DNA of 15,214 nucleotides from an uncultured Lysobacteraceae bacterium (GTDB lineage: Bacteria > Pseudomonadota > Gammaproteobacteria > Xanthomonadales > Xanthomonadaceae), in the NCBI GenBank assembly GCA_937897645.1, contig CALCNV010000035.1, positions 1-15,214 on the forward strand. Direction: 5' to 3'. Below, piece by piece: positions 7,017 to 14,926 of the stretch. Position 1 is the first letter of the stretch; each line of letters opens with the position of its first letter. The notes beneath the pieces were generated by a model. The model was given only the letters and a program-made list of their open reading frames with translations, did no database searches and was not told where the DNA came from. Made by a program: the position numbers and the translations under genes.

Positions 7017-7946
7017 CTACGCGAGGGTCTGGCGCTTGCCGATGCGCTCGTCCCAGTCGGCCAGGGTGGCCATGCGGTCGACGAGGAAAGCGAGCAGTGT
7101 CTGCACTTTCTGCGAGGCCTTGCGGCTCTTCGGGTACACCACCGAAAGCTGGCTGGGCGGAGGCGCGTATTCGGGCAGGACGAGTTGCAGGCGCCCGGAT
7201 GCAATCGCATCGGCCGCGATGATGCTGGGTGCCTGCAGGATGCCCAGGCCAGCACAGGCCGCGGACAGCAGGTGCCCGGAATTGTTGCTGCGGATGCGCT
7301 CGCGCACGCGGAAACTGCGCAACTCTCCGTCGACCTGCAATTGCCACGTGCCGTGGCTGTCGCCCATCACGTCGATCAGGCCATCGTGTTCGACCAGATC
7401 CTCGGGTGAGCGCGGCATGCCGTTCTTCTGCAGATAGTCGGGGCTGGCGCACAGCCAGTGGCGGAAACTGGTGAGCGGACGGGCGATCAGGCTGGAATCA
7501 CCCAGCCGCCCGACCCGGATGGCGACGTCGAAGTGGCTGTCGCCCAGGTTCACGTACTGGTCGTCTGCCTCGATGTCGAGCAGCACTTCCGGGTAGCGTG
7601 CCGCGAATTCATTCAACAACGGCGTGATCAGCGCGGCGCTCAGGCTTTCGGGAACGGCGACCCGCAGGCGACCGCGCACCAGGCTGTTGAAGCCGGCCAC
7701 GAAATCGGTGGCGGCACCGATGGATTCCAGGATGCGCACGCATTTGGCGTAGTACACGGCGCCGACCTCGGTGGTGCGCACGCTGCGTGCACTGCGGTCC
7801 AGGAGTGGAGCACCAAGCTCGCGTTCCAGGTCGCTGACCCGGCGGCTGATCACCGATTTGGTGGTGCCCAGGCGACGCCCTGCTTCGGTGAAGCTGGCCA
7901 TTTCCACGACGGCCACGAAGGCGGTCATGTCGGAAAGCTGGATCAT
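7017..7946 (-). CDS. LysR-family transcriptional regulator
   Basis: The 309-residue length is typical of LysR regulators. A winged helix-turn-helix occupies about residues 3-62: DMTAFVAVVEMASFTEAGRRL, then TTKSVISRRVSDLERELGAPLLDRS. A linker helix follows, then a periplasmic-binding-protein-like effector domain at about 90-295 (GRLRVAVPESL, FDVAIRVGRL, GLGILQAPSIIA). The HTH-wing pattern and the RVG motif are like the CrgA/DhcR subgroup. The ATG lies 18 nt after the TGA that would end the kinase-like gene, on the same strand, so it may be the last gene of that operon. No divergent gene exists whose promoter it would obviously control, so its target and effector are unknown. A structured RNA candidate follows it. 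Confidence 0.93.
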   Translation of the reverse strand: MIQLSDMTAFVAVVEMASFTEAGRRLGTTKSVISRRVSDLERELGAPLLDRSARSVRTTEVGAVYYAKCVRILESIGAATDFVAGFNSLVRGRLRVAVPESLSAALITPLLNEFAARYPEVLLDIEADDQYVNLGDSHFDVAIRVGRLGDSSLIARPLTSFRHWLCASPDYLQKNGMPRSPEDLVEHDGLIDVMGDSHGTWQLQVDGELRSFRVRERIRSNNSGHLLSAACAGLGILQAPSIIAADAIASGRLQLVLPEYAPPPSQLSVVYPKSRKASQKVQTLLAFLVDRMATLADWDERIGKRQTLA

Positions 7947-8027
7947 CCTGTCATCCTCCGCCGGTCAACCGGCCAACACGGTGCGCAGTGCGGCATGCAG
8001 GGTGTCGCGGTCGGCATCCGCGGCCAC

Positions 8028-9467
8028 CTACACGCAGTTGCGGTCGCGCAACCAGCCCATCTTGCCGGGCAGGTCCTTGGGTGCGGTCAACAACAGCACA
8101 TGGGTTTCGGCAGGCAGTCCGAGCTGCTGTAGCCAGTGGCGGCCGCTCTTGCCGTCGAAGGTGCTGGACAGCACCAGCGTGCCCAGCGCGCTGTCGCGCA
8201 TCAATGCCGTGATGCGCTCCGCTTCGTGCACGGCCACCACCGGCACGCCCAGGTCGACCAGCAACTCGACGATGTCGGCCGCGGCCTGCGCCGGTTCCAC
8301 CGCGACCACGGCGACGTGTTCGCCATTGAGCAGGGCGGGTGGAATGGGCAACTCCAGCAGTTGCAACTCGCCTTCCGCGCTGGCCATGCGCTGCAGGGGC
8401 AGGCGGATCCAGACTTCATGGCCGCCACTGCGGCGCGGCACCAGTTCCACCGCTGCCTGCATCTGTTGCAGCAGTTGCTGGCTGACCGCCAAGCCAAGGC
8501 TGCCGCCCGCATTGGAATGCAGCAGGGCGTCGGTGGTCACCAACGCGCCGAAGTGTTCGGCGCTGAAGCCGGACGGTTCGCAGGCGATCTCCACTTCCAG
8601 CCCTTGCGTACCCGCCGACAGCGACACCACCAGCCGACCGGCTTCGATGCCGTCCAGCGCGTGGATGATCAGGTTGATCAGCACCTGGCGCAGCACCAGG
8701 GTATCGATTTCGATGATGGTGGTACGGGGCGGCACGTGGACCTCGAAACCGAGGCCTTGCCCCTGTGCCTGCAGGGCGAAGGTTTCCTGCAGCAGGGCGG
8801 CCAGTTGGGCCAGGTCGACCACGCCGAGGTTCTGGTTGCCGACGCTGAGTTCGCCCAACGCAACCAGTCCATTGGCCGAGAGCGCGTCCAGGCGCACGGC
8901 GGCGTGCTGGATGGCGGCGATGGAGCGCAGTGCGGCGGGATCGCCCTTGCAGCGCAGCTCCAGCATGCGCACGTGGCCGGCCAGCTGGGCCAGCGGCGCG
9001 CGGGTTTCGTTGACCAGCGCGGCGAAGGTTTCGGAGCTGCGCCGGAACTGCTTCAGCGCGCGTGGCCGCGGTGGCTGGGCGTGCGCGTGCGCATGCATGG
9101 CCCGGCGGCGCTGGTCCTCCATCAGCGCGGCTTCGTTGCTGGCCTGCTGGTTGCGCCGCAGGACTTCCATCAAGGCCGTGGCATCCAGCAGCACGAAATG
9201 CTGGCTGTCTTCTTCGGCCACGATGTGGATGTCTGCGTAGCGCCCTTGCGACAATTCGACGGCGGGAATGATGTCCGGCGTGCCTGCATGTCCCTGGCGC
9301 AGGTCCTGCAGGCGCAGGAAGATGTCCTGGCGGGTGTCGTCGCCGGCCACGAACCAGTCGATGTCGCCCACCACGTCCATCAGGTCGCCGTGTTCATCGA
9401 AGGTGACCACCACCGGCGGCCTGCCCTGCGTGGATGCAGTGGCTGCGGCGCGGCGCGCGGTGGTCAT
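8028..9467 (-). CDS. Degenerate sensor histidine kinase with PAS-like and pseudo-receiver domains, ended by an in-frame TAG
   Basis: The 479-residue product starts at the ATG that overlaps the GTPase stop (ATGA), so an upstream in-frame start is rejected. An N-terminal PAS-like domain spans about 18-100. A dimerisation helix follows with VNETRAPL at 152-159; the usual phospho-accepting His is Asn153 (AAC). The ATPase-like domain has LRQVLINLIIHALDG at 259-273 (second N-box Asn replaced by His269) and GGSLGLAV at 321-328 (G2-like), but no DxGxG box. The C-terminal part (about 384-479) has the hydrophobic strand/helix pattern of a receiver without the acidic pocket or phospho-Asp. TAG at 8030-8028 is followed in frame by 20 more codons (VAADADRDTLHAALRTVLAG) to a TGA at 7967-7965, which look like the missing last helix. 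It is probably a scaffold or sensor partner of the GTPase rather than an active kinase. Confidence 0.85.
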   Translation of the reverse strand: MTTARRAAATASTQGRPPVVVTFDEHGDLMDVVGDIDWFVAGDDTRQDIFLRLQDLRQGHAGTPDIIPAVELSQGRYADIHIVAEEDSQHFVLLDATALMEVLRRNQQASNEAALMEDQRRRAMHAHAHAQPPRPRALKQFRRSSETFAALVNETRAPLAQLAGHVRMLELRCKGDPAALRSIAAIQHAAVRLDALSANGLVALGELSVGNQNLGVVDLAQLAALLQETFALQAQGQGLGFEVHVPPRTTIIEIDTLVLRQVLINLIIHALDGIEAGRLVVSLSAGTQGLEVEIACEPSGFSAEHFGALVTTDALLHSNAGGSLGLAVSQQLLQQMQAAVELVPRRSGGHEVWIRLPLQRMASAEGELQLLELPIPPALLNGEHVAVVAVEPAQAAADIVELLVDLGVPVVAVHEAERITALMRDSALGTLVLSSTFDGKSGRHWLQQLGLPAETHVLLLTAPKDLPGKMGWLRDRNCV

Positions 9468-9994
9468 GGCCGGCCCGGCCCGTTCACGGCGTCGTTGGCC
9501 ATCGCGCCGGCCAGGGCGAGGAAGGCTTCCTCGACGCCCTCGCCGGTGCGCGCGCTGGTGCTGAACACCGGCAGCTGCAGGGCGAGTTCGCGGATGCGTT
9601 CCGGCGGCACGTCCCATTCCCCGGCCAGGTCACACTTGTTGAGCAACAACACCGCAGGCAACACCCGGCCCAGCAGCCGGTTGGCCTGGTCGCGCAGGCC
9701 GAGCGCGGTGGTGACGGTGTCGGCGCGGGTGCCGTCCGCGACCAGCAGCAGGCCCTGGGTGCCACCGATGTAATTGGCGCGCATCTGGTCCAGCGCATTG
9801 GCGCCGGCGATGTCCCACAGCACCAGGCGCAGCGCATCGCCACCGTCGCGGATGAGCGTCTTGGTATCGACCTTGACCCCGACGGTAGTGAGGTAACTGT
9901 CGGAAAACGTGTTGCGCACGCTGCGCGCGACCGTGCTGGTCTTGCCCACGGCGAAGTCGCCGAGCAGGCTGATTTTTCGCGAAACCGAACTCAT
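9464..9994 (-). CDS. Ras/Rab-like small GTPase
   Basis: The 176-residue single-domain GTPase has Walker A GDFAVGKTS at residues 12-20, switch I Thr in TTVGVKV (about T37), switch II WDIAG at 60-64, NKCD at 119-122 and SAR at 147-149. The G1 form (GDxxVGKTS) is closer to Rab/Ras than to classical bacterial MglA. The residue matching Ras Gln61 is Ala65, so intrinsic hydrolysis is probably slow and a partner protein may drive it. There is no lipidation site or membrane segment. The ATG overlaps the stop of the membrane protein gene (ATGA at 9994-9991), and its own stop overlaps the ATG of the kinase-like gene (ATGA at 9467-9464). The three are therefore very likely translationally coupled and work together. 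Pathway and output are unknown. Confidence 0.93.
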   Translation of the reverse strand: MSSVSRKISLLGDFAVGKTSTVARSVRNTFSDSYLTTVGVKVDTKTLIRDGGDALRLVLWDIAGANALDQMRANYIGGTQGLLLVADGTRADTVTTALGLRDQANRLLGRVLPAVLLLNKCDLAGEWDVPPERIRELALQLPVFSTSARTGEGVEEAFLALAGAMANDAVNGPGRP

Positions 9995-11712
9995 GGCGTC
10001 ACCGGTGCGGGATACGGCGCGACCGACACGGCGGCGCTGGGAACCCGGTTGGATTGGGGCAGTGCGAACGCGGCATCCTGGTTGACCGCGATGGTGGACG
10101 GCGGATGCAGCTTGGCCGCCAGCCGGCTACCCAGCCATTCCGCACGATGCTGGCGCAGGTCGCGGTTCTGGTCCAGGGTGCCGGGTTCGTCGGTCAGGCC
10201 TGCGGTCTGCATGTGGAAGGCGATGGAGGAAGCCACGCCGCTGCGTTCCAGCGCCTGCAGTTTTTCGCCCATCTGCGCCAGCGTGTCTTCCCAGCCGACG
10301 TCAGGCGTGACCGTGCCGCTGATGAAAGGAATCTTGAGCGCTTCGATTTGCAGGATGGCCGCGTCGATGCGCGCCTTGTCCGGATACGCCAGCCCGCTGA
10401 AGTCCACGTGGGTCACGCCCGGCGTCGTGGTGGGCGTGGCGCGCGCGCGGTACCAGTCGGGGAACGGGACTGAACCCGCGAGGCGTACGACGCCCTTGGC
10501 ATCCGGTGGCGTCACCACCGCCTCGGGCAGGCCCAGCGTCTGCGCGACGCGACGCTGCACCAGGGCCGGCTCCAGCGATACGAACGGGCGCGTCTGCCAA
10601 TCGACGCGCACCTTGGGGTGGTGTTCCGCCAGCCACGCACGCGGATCGGTGGCCAACGGGTCCATCAAGCCTTCGACACGCACATGGCCACGGCGGCTGT
10701 CGTCCAGCCGGGACACCACCAGCCCCGGCGTGGTGGCGAACTGCGCACGCATGTCGTCGACCTGGGACGACCATTGCCACTGCAGTCCCAGGTAGGCCAG
10801 CAAGGCAAGCAACAACAGCGCCAGGGCCGCCCACACGAACTTGCGTCGCGACGGACGCGCGGCATCATCGCGCGCGGTGCCGCGCGCATTCAGTTCATCC
10901 AGCTGTGGCGACTCCAGCAAGCCGCTGGCCGAGTCGAAACCGGCCACGTCGGCATCACCCAGCCGGCTGCCGTGGCGTGCATGCAGTTCTTCGTTGAGTT
11001 CATCCAGGCGCGTGCTGAAATCGCTGGACGGCACGCCACGCACGAAGGCGACCAGGCGCGCGTCCGGGCCTTCGCTGACCACCAGCCGATAGCCGCCGAC
11101 CGTGGCCGAACCGATGCCCGACTCCGTGCCTTCGGTGGACACCGAATCACGCACGAACTGGTTGATGGCGGTGAACATGCCGGCCACGGCATCCGCATCC
11201 AGCTCGGGCAGGCCGCTGGCGGTCAGGTGGCCCAGCAGCAGGCCGGACTCGGGCTTGATCAAGAACAGGTGCTCGACCTGGTAGCGCGTGGTATGCCGCA
11301 GCACCACCTGCGTATACGGCAAGCCGCTGCGCCACGCTTCCCAGCGCCACAGCAGCGCGCGCGGGCTGAAGGTGTCGCTGAGTGCGCTGTCCAGGTCGTC
11401 GGCCATCTGCCGCAGCGCATCGTGCAAGGAGCGGCGGATGGCCGGGCCGATCACCGGATACACCGCGTTGACCACCGCTTGCGGGCGACGGCGCACCGCG
11501 ATTTCCAGCGAGTCGGCGGTGGCTTCGGACAGCACGTTGGCCAGGCGCGAACGGCTGCCATCCTTCATGCTGCGCTCGATGTCCTCGGCCAGCAGGTCGG
11601 GCACGCGCTCGAAACGCGCGGTCGCCTGGTGCACGCTGTCCTGCAGCGCGTCCATGCGGCCGCGCTCCTGTTCCAGCAGCAGTTGGCGAAGGCGATCGTA
11701 TTCGCCGTTCAT
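9991..11712 (-). CDS. Inner-membrane protein with roadblock/longin-like cytoplasmic domain and OmpA-like periplasmic domain
   Basis: The 573-residue protein begins with a helical region (about 1-120). At about 144-224 a mixed strand/helix segment follows (HLFLIKPESGLLLGH, GMFTAINQFVRDS, GGYRLVVSEGPDARLVAFVRG) that resembles the roadblock/longin fold of GTPase regulators such as MglB. A single strong membrane helix lies at about 289-309 (FVWAALALLLLALLAYLGL), preceded by RPSRRK, so the N-terminal half should be cytoplasmic. The periplasmic part contains a BON/secretin-like stretch near 400 and an OmpA-like region at about 460-545. That region keeps LTDEPG, QNRDL and HRAEW, matching the TDxxG, N and RA positions used to bind peptidoglycan. 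Upstream gap 13 nt; downstream ATGA overlap with the GTPase gene. It probably couples the GTPase to the cell wall. The roadblock reading is tentative, the TM and OmpA readings firmer. Confidence 0.85.
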   Translation of the reverse strand: MNGEYDRLRQLLLEQERGRMDALQDSVHQATARFERVPDLLAEDIERSMKDGSRSRLANVLSEATADSLEIAVRRRPQAVVNAVYPVIGPAIRRSLHDALRQMADDLDSALSDTFSPRALLWRWEAWRSGLPYTQVVLRHTTRYQVEHLFLIKPESGLLLGHLTASGLPELDADAVAGMFTAINQFVRDSVSTEGTESGIGSATVGGYRLVVSEGPDARLVAFVRGVPSSDFSTRLDELNEELHARHGSRLGDADVAGFDSASGLLESPQLDELNARGTARDDAARPSRRKFVWAALALLLLALLAYLGLQWQWSSQVDDMRAQFATTPGLVVSRLDDSRRGHVRVEGLMDPLATDPRAWLAEHHPKVRVDWQTRPFVSLEPALVQRRVAQTLGLPEAVVTPPDAKGVVRLAGSVPFPDWYRARATPTTTPGVTHVDFSGLAYPDKARIDAAILQIEALKIPFISGTVTPDVGWEDTLAQMGEKLQALERSGVASSIAFHMQTAGLTDEPGTLDQNRDLRQHRAEWLGSRLAAKLHPPSTIAVNQDAAFALPQSNRVPSAAVSVAPYPAPVTP

Positions 11713-11725
11713 GGCGACCGACCCT

Positions 11726-12304
11726 TCAACCGTTCTTCGAAGCGTCCTGGGTGCCGCGCAGGCGCAGCGAGACTTCCGCCATCAGGTCGGCCAGGTCTTC
11801 GCGCGCCAGTTTCTGGCCACCCAGTTCGTTGCGTGCCGCCGCCAGTGCGTCGCGAACGGCCTGCAAGGCGGCCTGGGTACGTGCATCCAGTTGTGAAAGC
11901 GCCTCGCGTGCACGTGCTTCGGCGGCGGTGGCGCTGTCCTCGTGTTGCTGCAGGATCGCGTTGATCTCGCTGCGCTGGGTGCGCTGCGCCTGGCTGAAGC
12001 GCACATCCACGTCGTCGAGTGCACTGGTGCGCGCCGTGCTTTCCTGGCGCAGCTGGGTGGCAAGTTTCTCGAGCTGCGGATCCAGGCGCGCTTCAAGCGC
12101 GGCCACGCGCTTCTCGTAGTCACTGGCCAAGCGCGCCAGTTCATTCTCCATGCGTTCGCTGACGTCCTGGATGCGCCGGTCGAAATCGCGGACCACGCCC
12201 CCGAACATCAACTCGCGAATCTGGTCCATCTTGTTGTCGCCGACTTCTGCGTTGGCGGCGGGTTGTGCCTTCTCGGCAATTTCCAAACGGTTGTTGGCAC
12301 CCAT
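11726..12304 (-). CDS. Coiled-coil protein, first gene of the GTPase operon
   Basis: The 192-residue protein is nearly all charged helix. From about residue 26 to 185 it shows heptad-like spacing with many Glu, Arg, Ala and Leu (MDQIRELMFGG, then SERMENELARLASDYEKRV, LEARLDPQLEKLATQL, REALSQLDARTQAALQAV). There is no signal peptide or membrane segment, so it is cytoplasmic. GGGAG lies 9-10 nt before the ATG at 12304, but Met26 (MDQIREL) would be an alternative start. It is 13 nt upstream of the membrane protein gene and clearly in its transcript. It is likely an oligomeric scaffold or tether for the GTPase complex. No enzymatic motif is seen and no named family recognised. Confidence 0.88.
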   Translation of the reverse strand: MGANNRLEIAEKAQPAANAEVGDNKMDQIRELMFGGVVRDFDRRIQDVSERMENELARLASDYEKRVAALEARLDPQLEKLATQLRQESTARTSALDDVDVRFSQAQRTQRSEINAILQQHEDSATAAEARAREALSQLDARTQAALQAVRDALAAARNELGGQKLAREDLADLMAEVSLRLRGTQDASKNG

Positions 12305-12538
12305 GGCTTTCTACTCCCGACGTGTATTGCCCTGCAGGGTGGTGTTGGCGCCCTGCATCCCCTGTGGCGCGGACGATGTCCTGCCCTTGTCCTGCATCAT
12401 GCGACATTCGTCACAATCAGGATAGACATAAAAGGAAAACATCCATTACGTCTAGACGTGAGATTTCTCACAGTAACAGGTGCTTAGCGCGGTTTGTCTT
12501 CTTTGTCCGCAGGCTGGCGTACACGCCGCGCGGAACCC
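12305..12538. promoter_or_regulatory. Upstream region of the GTPase operon with two touching palindromes
   Basis: No gene is seen. It contains ACGTCTAGACGT (12448-12459, a perfect 12-bp palindrome), overlapping by two bases GTGAGA-TT-TCTCAC (12458-12471, a 6-bp hairpin). They lie between the stop of the GntR gene and the GTPase operon. They could be an operator for the operon or a hairpin at the end of the GntR transcript. There is no T tract typical of a terminator next to them. Confidence 0.5.
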
Positions 12539-13288
12539 TCACTCGCTGTGCAGTTCTGCTACGAAGTCGTAGGCATCGCCGCGGTAGAACGAGCGGGTGG
12601 ATTCCACCACGCGGCCATCGGCGAGGAAGGCACGGCGTTCGATCAGCAAACCGGGGCTGCCAGCGGGCAGGTTCAACAGGCGGGCGGTTTCCGTATCCAG
12701 CGCGACCGCGCGCAAGTGCTGCAGGGCGCGCACCGGCCGATGGCCGTGCGGCTGCAGGGCTTCATACAGGGAATCCACCACGCTCAGCGGATCAGGCAGC
12801 AGGGCGTGCGGCACCAGGGTGCGTTCCACCGCCAGCGGCGCATCGCCGCCGAAGCGCACGCGATGGATGCGCACCACGCCGCTGCCGGGTGACAGGTTCA
12901 AGGCCATGGCTTCGTCCGGAGTGACTTCGCCCACGCTGCGGTCGAAGAACTCCGAGCGCGGGTTGAGGCCGCGTTCGCGCAGGTCGTCGGTGAAGCTGGT
13001 CAGGCGCGAGAACGAGCGCTGGATGCGCTCGGCCACGAAGCTGCCGGCGCCGTGGCGCTGGGTCAGCAGGCCGGCTTCGACCAGCCCTGCCAGCGCGCGC
13101 CGCACGGTGACGCGGGACAGCGACAGCTGCTGGCACAGGTCGCGCTCGCTGGGCAGCGCCTGGCCGGGCTGCAGGACCCCGCGGTCGATCAGGTTCTGCA
13201 CGGCCTGGCGCAGGCGCGCATAGGCGAGCGTACGGGTGGTGTCGGCGGCCGCGAGGCGCTGGTATTCACGGGACAGGGGCGAGCTCAT
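12539..13288 (-). CDS. nagQ: GntR-family (HutC subgroup) regulator, NagQ-like
   Basis: The 249-residue protein starts MSSPLSREYQRL; a longer in-frame start would run through the operator and is rejected. The N-terminal winged helix (about 20-90) is of GntR type: LRQAVQNLIDRGVLQPGQ, LPSERDLCQQLSLSRVTVRRAL, EAGLLTQRHGAGSFVAERI. Residues about 95-245 form a UTRA effector domain of the HutC group (SFTDDLRERGLNPRS, VVRIHRVRF, LLIERRAF, FYRGDAYDFVAEL). In Xanthomonas, NagQ is a HutC-type repressor of N-acetylglucosamine genes that binds paired TGGTATT sequences. Two such pairs lie in the divergent promoter region here, one ending 9 bp before this ATG, so autoregulation and control of zwf are likely. 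The effector (a phosphorylated amino sugar or hexose) is inferred. The name is given by analogy. Confidence 0.85.
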   Translation of the reverse strand: MSSPLSREYQRLAAADTTRTLAYARLRQAVQNLIDRGVLQPGQALPSERDLCQQLSLSRVTVRRALAGLVEAGLLTQRHGAGSFVAERIQRSFSRLTSFTDDLRERGLNPRSEFFDRSVGEVTPDEAMALNLSPGSGVVRIHRVRFGGDAPLAVERTLVPHALLPDPLSVVDSLYEALQPHGHRPVRALQHLRAVALDTETARLLNLPAGSPGLLIERRAFLADGRVVESTRSFYRGDAYDFVAELHSE

Positions 13289-13296
13289 GTCGGGAA

Positions 13297-13314
13297 AGTA
13301 CCAATAAAATACCA
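13297..13314 (-). promoter_or_regulatory. NagQ-type operator, regulator-proximal
   Basis: On the minus strand TGGTATT, 4 bp (TTAT), then TGGTACT: a direct pair with 11-bp period, ending 9 bp before the regulator's ATG. It differs from the doubled TGGTATT pattern at one base. It fits autorepression. Confidence 0.65.
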
Positions 13315-13368
13315 ATGCTGCAAATTCTCCGCCTGCATACGAATAATCAAGGGCATGAATGGCCATCA

Positions 13369-13386
13369 TGGTATTTCGGTGGTATT
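13369..13386 (+). promoter_or_regulatory. NagQ-type operator, zwf-proximal
   Basis: TGGTATT, 4 bp (TCGG), then TGGTATT on the plus strand, an exact pair with 11-bp period, 36 bp before the zwf GTG. Its orientation mirrors the other box. Binding here would block zwf transcription from any promoter upstream, for example near AATAAT at 13342-13347. Confidence 0.7.
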
Positions 13387-13422
13387 TTCCGTGTTCCTGC
13401 CGCCGCTTCCGCGAGACCCGTC

Positions 13423-14916
13423 GTGACCGCCAAGACCGTCCCCGTCGATACCTTTGACCTCGTCATCTTTGGCGGCACCGGCGACCTGGCCTTGCGCAAG
13501 CTGTTGCCGGGACTGTTCCGCCGCTTCGCCGATGGCCAGATCCCCGCCGACAGCCGCATCATCGGCGTGGCCCGCGACACCCTGTCCGACGACGATTACC
13601 GGGCCAAGGTCAGCGACGCACTGGTCGCCGCGATCAGCGCCGAACCCACCTTGCAGGCCAAGCGGGAACCCTTCCTGCAGCGCCTCGGCTACCACGCCCT
13701 GGATGCGACCAAGGACGCGGGCTGGCAGGCCTTCGCCGACGAATTGCAGACCCATGGCGACCGCGTGCGCGTGTTCTACCTGTCCACCAGCCCGGGCCTG
13801 TTCGTCGATATCTGCAACCGCCTCAAGGCGCATGGCCTGAACGCCGGCAAGGCGCGGGTGGTGATCGAGAAACCGATCGGCAAGGATTCGGCCAGCGCGG
13901 CGATCATCAACGACGCGGTGGGCAGCGCCTTCGCCGAACGCCAGATCTTCCGCATCGACCATTACCTGGGCAAGGAAACGGTGCAGAACCTGATGGCGCT
14001 GCGCTTCGCCAACATCCTGTTCGAGCCGCTGTGGAACTCCAACTACATCGACCACGTGCAGATCACCGTGGCCGAGACCGTCGGCCTGGAGAAGCGCGCG
14101 GGTTACTACGACACCTCCGGCGCGCTGCGCGACATGGTGCAGAACCACCTGCTGCAGCTGCTGTGCATGGTGTCGATGGAACCGCCGGCGGCGATGACCG
14201 CCGACGCGGTGCGCGACGAGAAACTCAAAGTGTTGCGTTCGCTGCGCCCGATCGGCGCCGAGGACGCGGCGCAACTCACCGTGCGCGGCCAGTACCGCGC
14301 CGGCGCCAGCAACGGCGGCGCGGTGCCCGGCTACGTGGACGAGCTGGTCAAGCTGGATCCGAACCGCAAGGAGTCGCGCACCGAGACCTTCGTCGCGCTG
14401 AAGGCGGAAGTGGACAACTGGCGCTGGGCCGGCGTGCCGTTCTACCTGCGCACCGGCAAGCGCCTGGCCGAACGCGTGTCGGAAATAGTCATCGCGTTCA
14501 AGCCGGTGCCGCATTCCATCTTCGAACAGGCCGCCGGCCCGGTGATGGCCAACAAGCTGGTGCTGCGCCTGCAGCCCGACGAGGGCGTGAAGCTGTGGCT
14601 GATGATCAAGGACCCCGGCCCGGGTGGCCTGCGCCTGCAGCACGTGCCGCTGGACATGAGCTTCGCCGAAGCCTTCGGCGTACACCAGCCCGAAGCCTAC
14701 GAGCGCCTGATCATGGACGTGGTGCGCGGCAACCCGACGCTGTTCATGCGCCGCGATGAAGTGGAAGCGGCGTGGACCTGGATCGATCCGATCCTGGCGG
14801 CGTGGGAAGCGGTGCGTGATTCGCCCAAGCCCTACACGGCCGGCTCGTGGGGCCCGAGTGCGGCGGTGGCGCTGATCGAGCGCGATGGACGTACCTGGCA
14901 TGAGGACGCGGCGTAA
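13423..14916 (+). CDS. zwf: Glucose-6-phosphate 1-dehydrogenase
   Basis: The enzyme oxidises glucose 6-phosphate to 6-phosphogluconolactone with NAD(P)+, the entry to the oxidative pentose phosphate and Entner-Doudoroff routes, in the cytoplasm. The 497-residue length is usual for bacterial Zwf. Near the N-terminus is the dinucleotide-binding motif FGGTGDLALRKLLPGLF (about 13-29). EKPIGKD and the active-site signature RIDHYLGKETVQN follow in the family order, and YLRTGKRL lies further on. The GTG at 13423 is chosen because the conserved sequence begins about ten residues after it; the in-frame ATG at 13315 would put both upstream repeats of the operator inside the gene. No strong SD is seen. 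pgl follows in the same direction after a 162-bp gap filled by a repeat. Confidence 0.97.
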   Translation: MTAKTVPVDTFDLVIFGGTGDLALRKLLPGLFRRFADGQIPADSRIIGVARDTLSDDDYRAKVSDALVAAISAEPTLQAKREPFLQRLGYHALDATKDAGWQAFADELQTHGDRVRVFYLSTSPGLFVDICNRLKAHGLNAGKARVVIEKPIGKDSASAAIINDAVGSAFAERQIFRIDHYLGKETVQNLMALRFANILFEPLWNSNYIDHVQITVAETVGLEKRAGYYDTSGALRDMVQNHLLQLLCMVSMEPPAAMTADAVRDEKLKVLRSLRPIGAEDAAQLTVRGQYRAGASNGGAVPGYVDELVKLDPNRKESRTETFVALKAEVDNWRWAGVPFYLRTGKRLAERVSEIVIAFKPVPHSIFEQAAGPVMANKLVLRLQPDEGVKLWLMIKDPGPGGLRLQHVPLDMSFAEAFGVHQPEAYERLIMDVVRGNPTLFMRRDEVEAAWTWIDPILAAWEAVRDSPKPYTAGSWGPSAAVALIERDGRTWHEDAA

Positions 14917-14926
14917 TAGATTGGTT

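Noticed and set aside
8136..9773. Long plus-strand frame opposite the kinase-like and GTPase genes
   Set aside because: It is antisense to genes with clear domains and rich in Gln, His and Gly, as expected from the complement of high-GC coding DNA.
10618..11964. Long plus-strand frame opposite the OmpA-like membrane protein gene
   Set aside because: No recognisable domain; it mirrors the codon bias of the real gene on the other strand.
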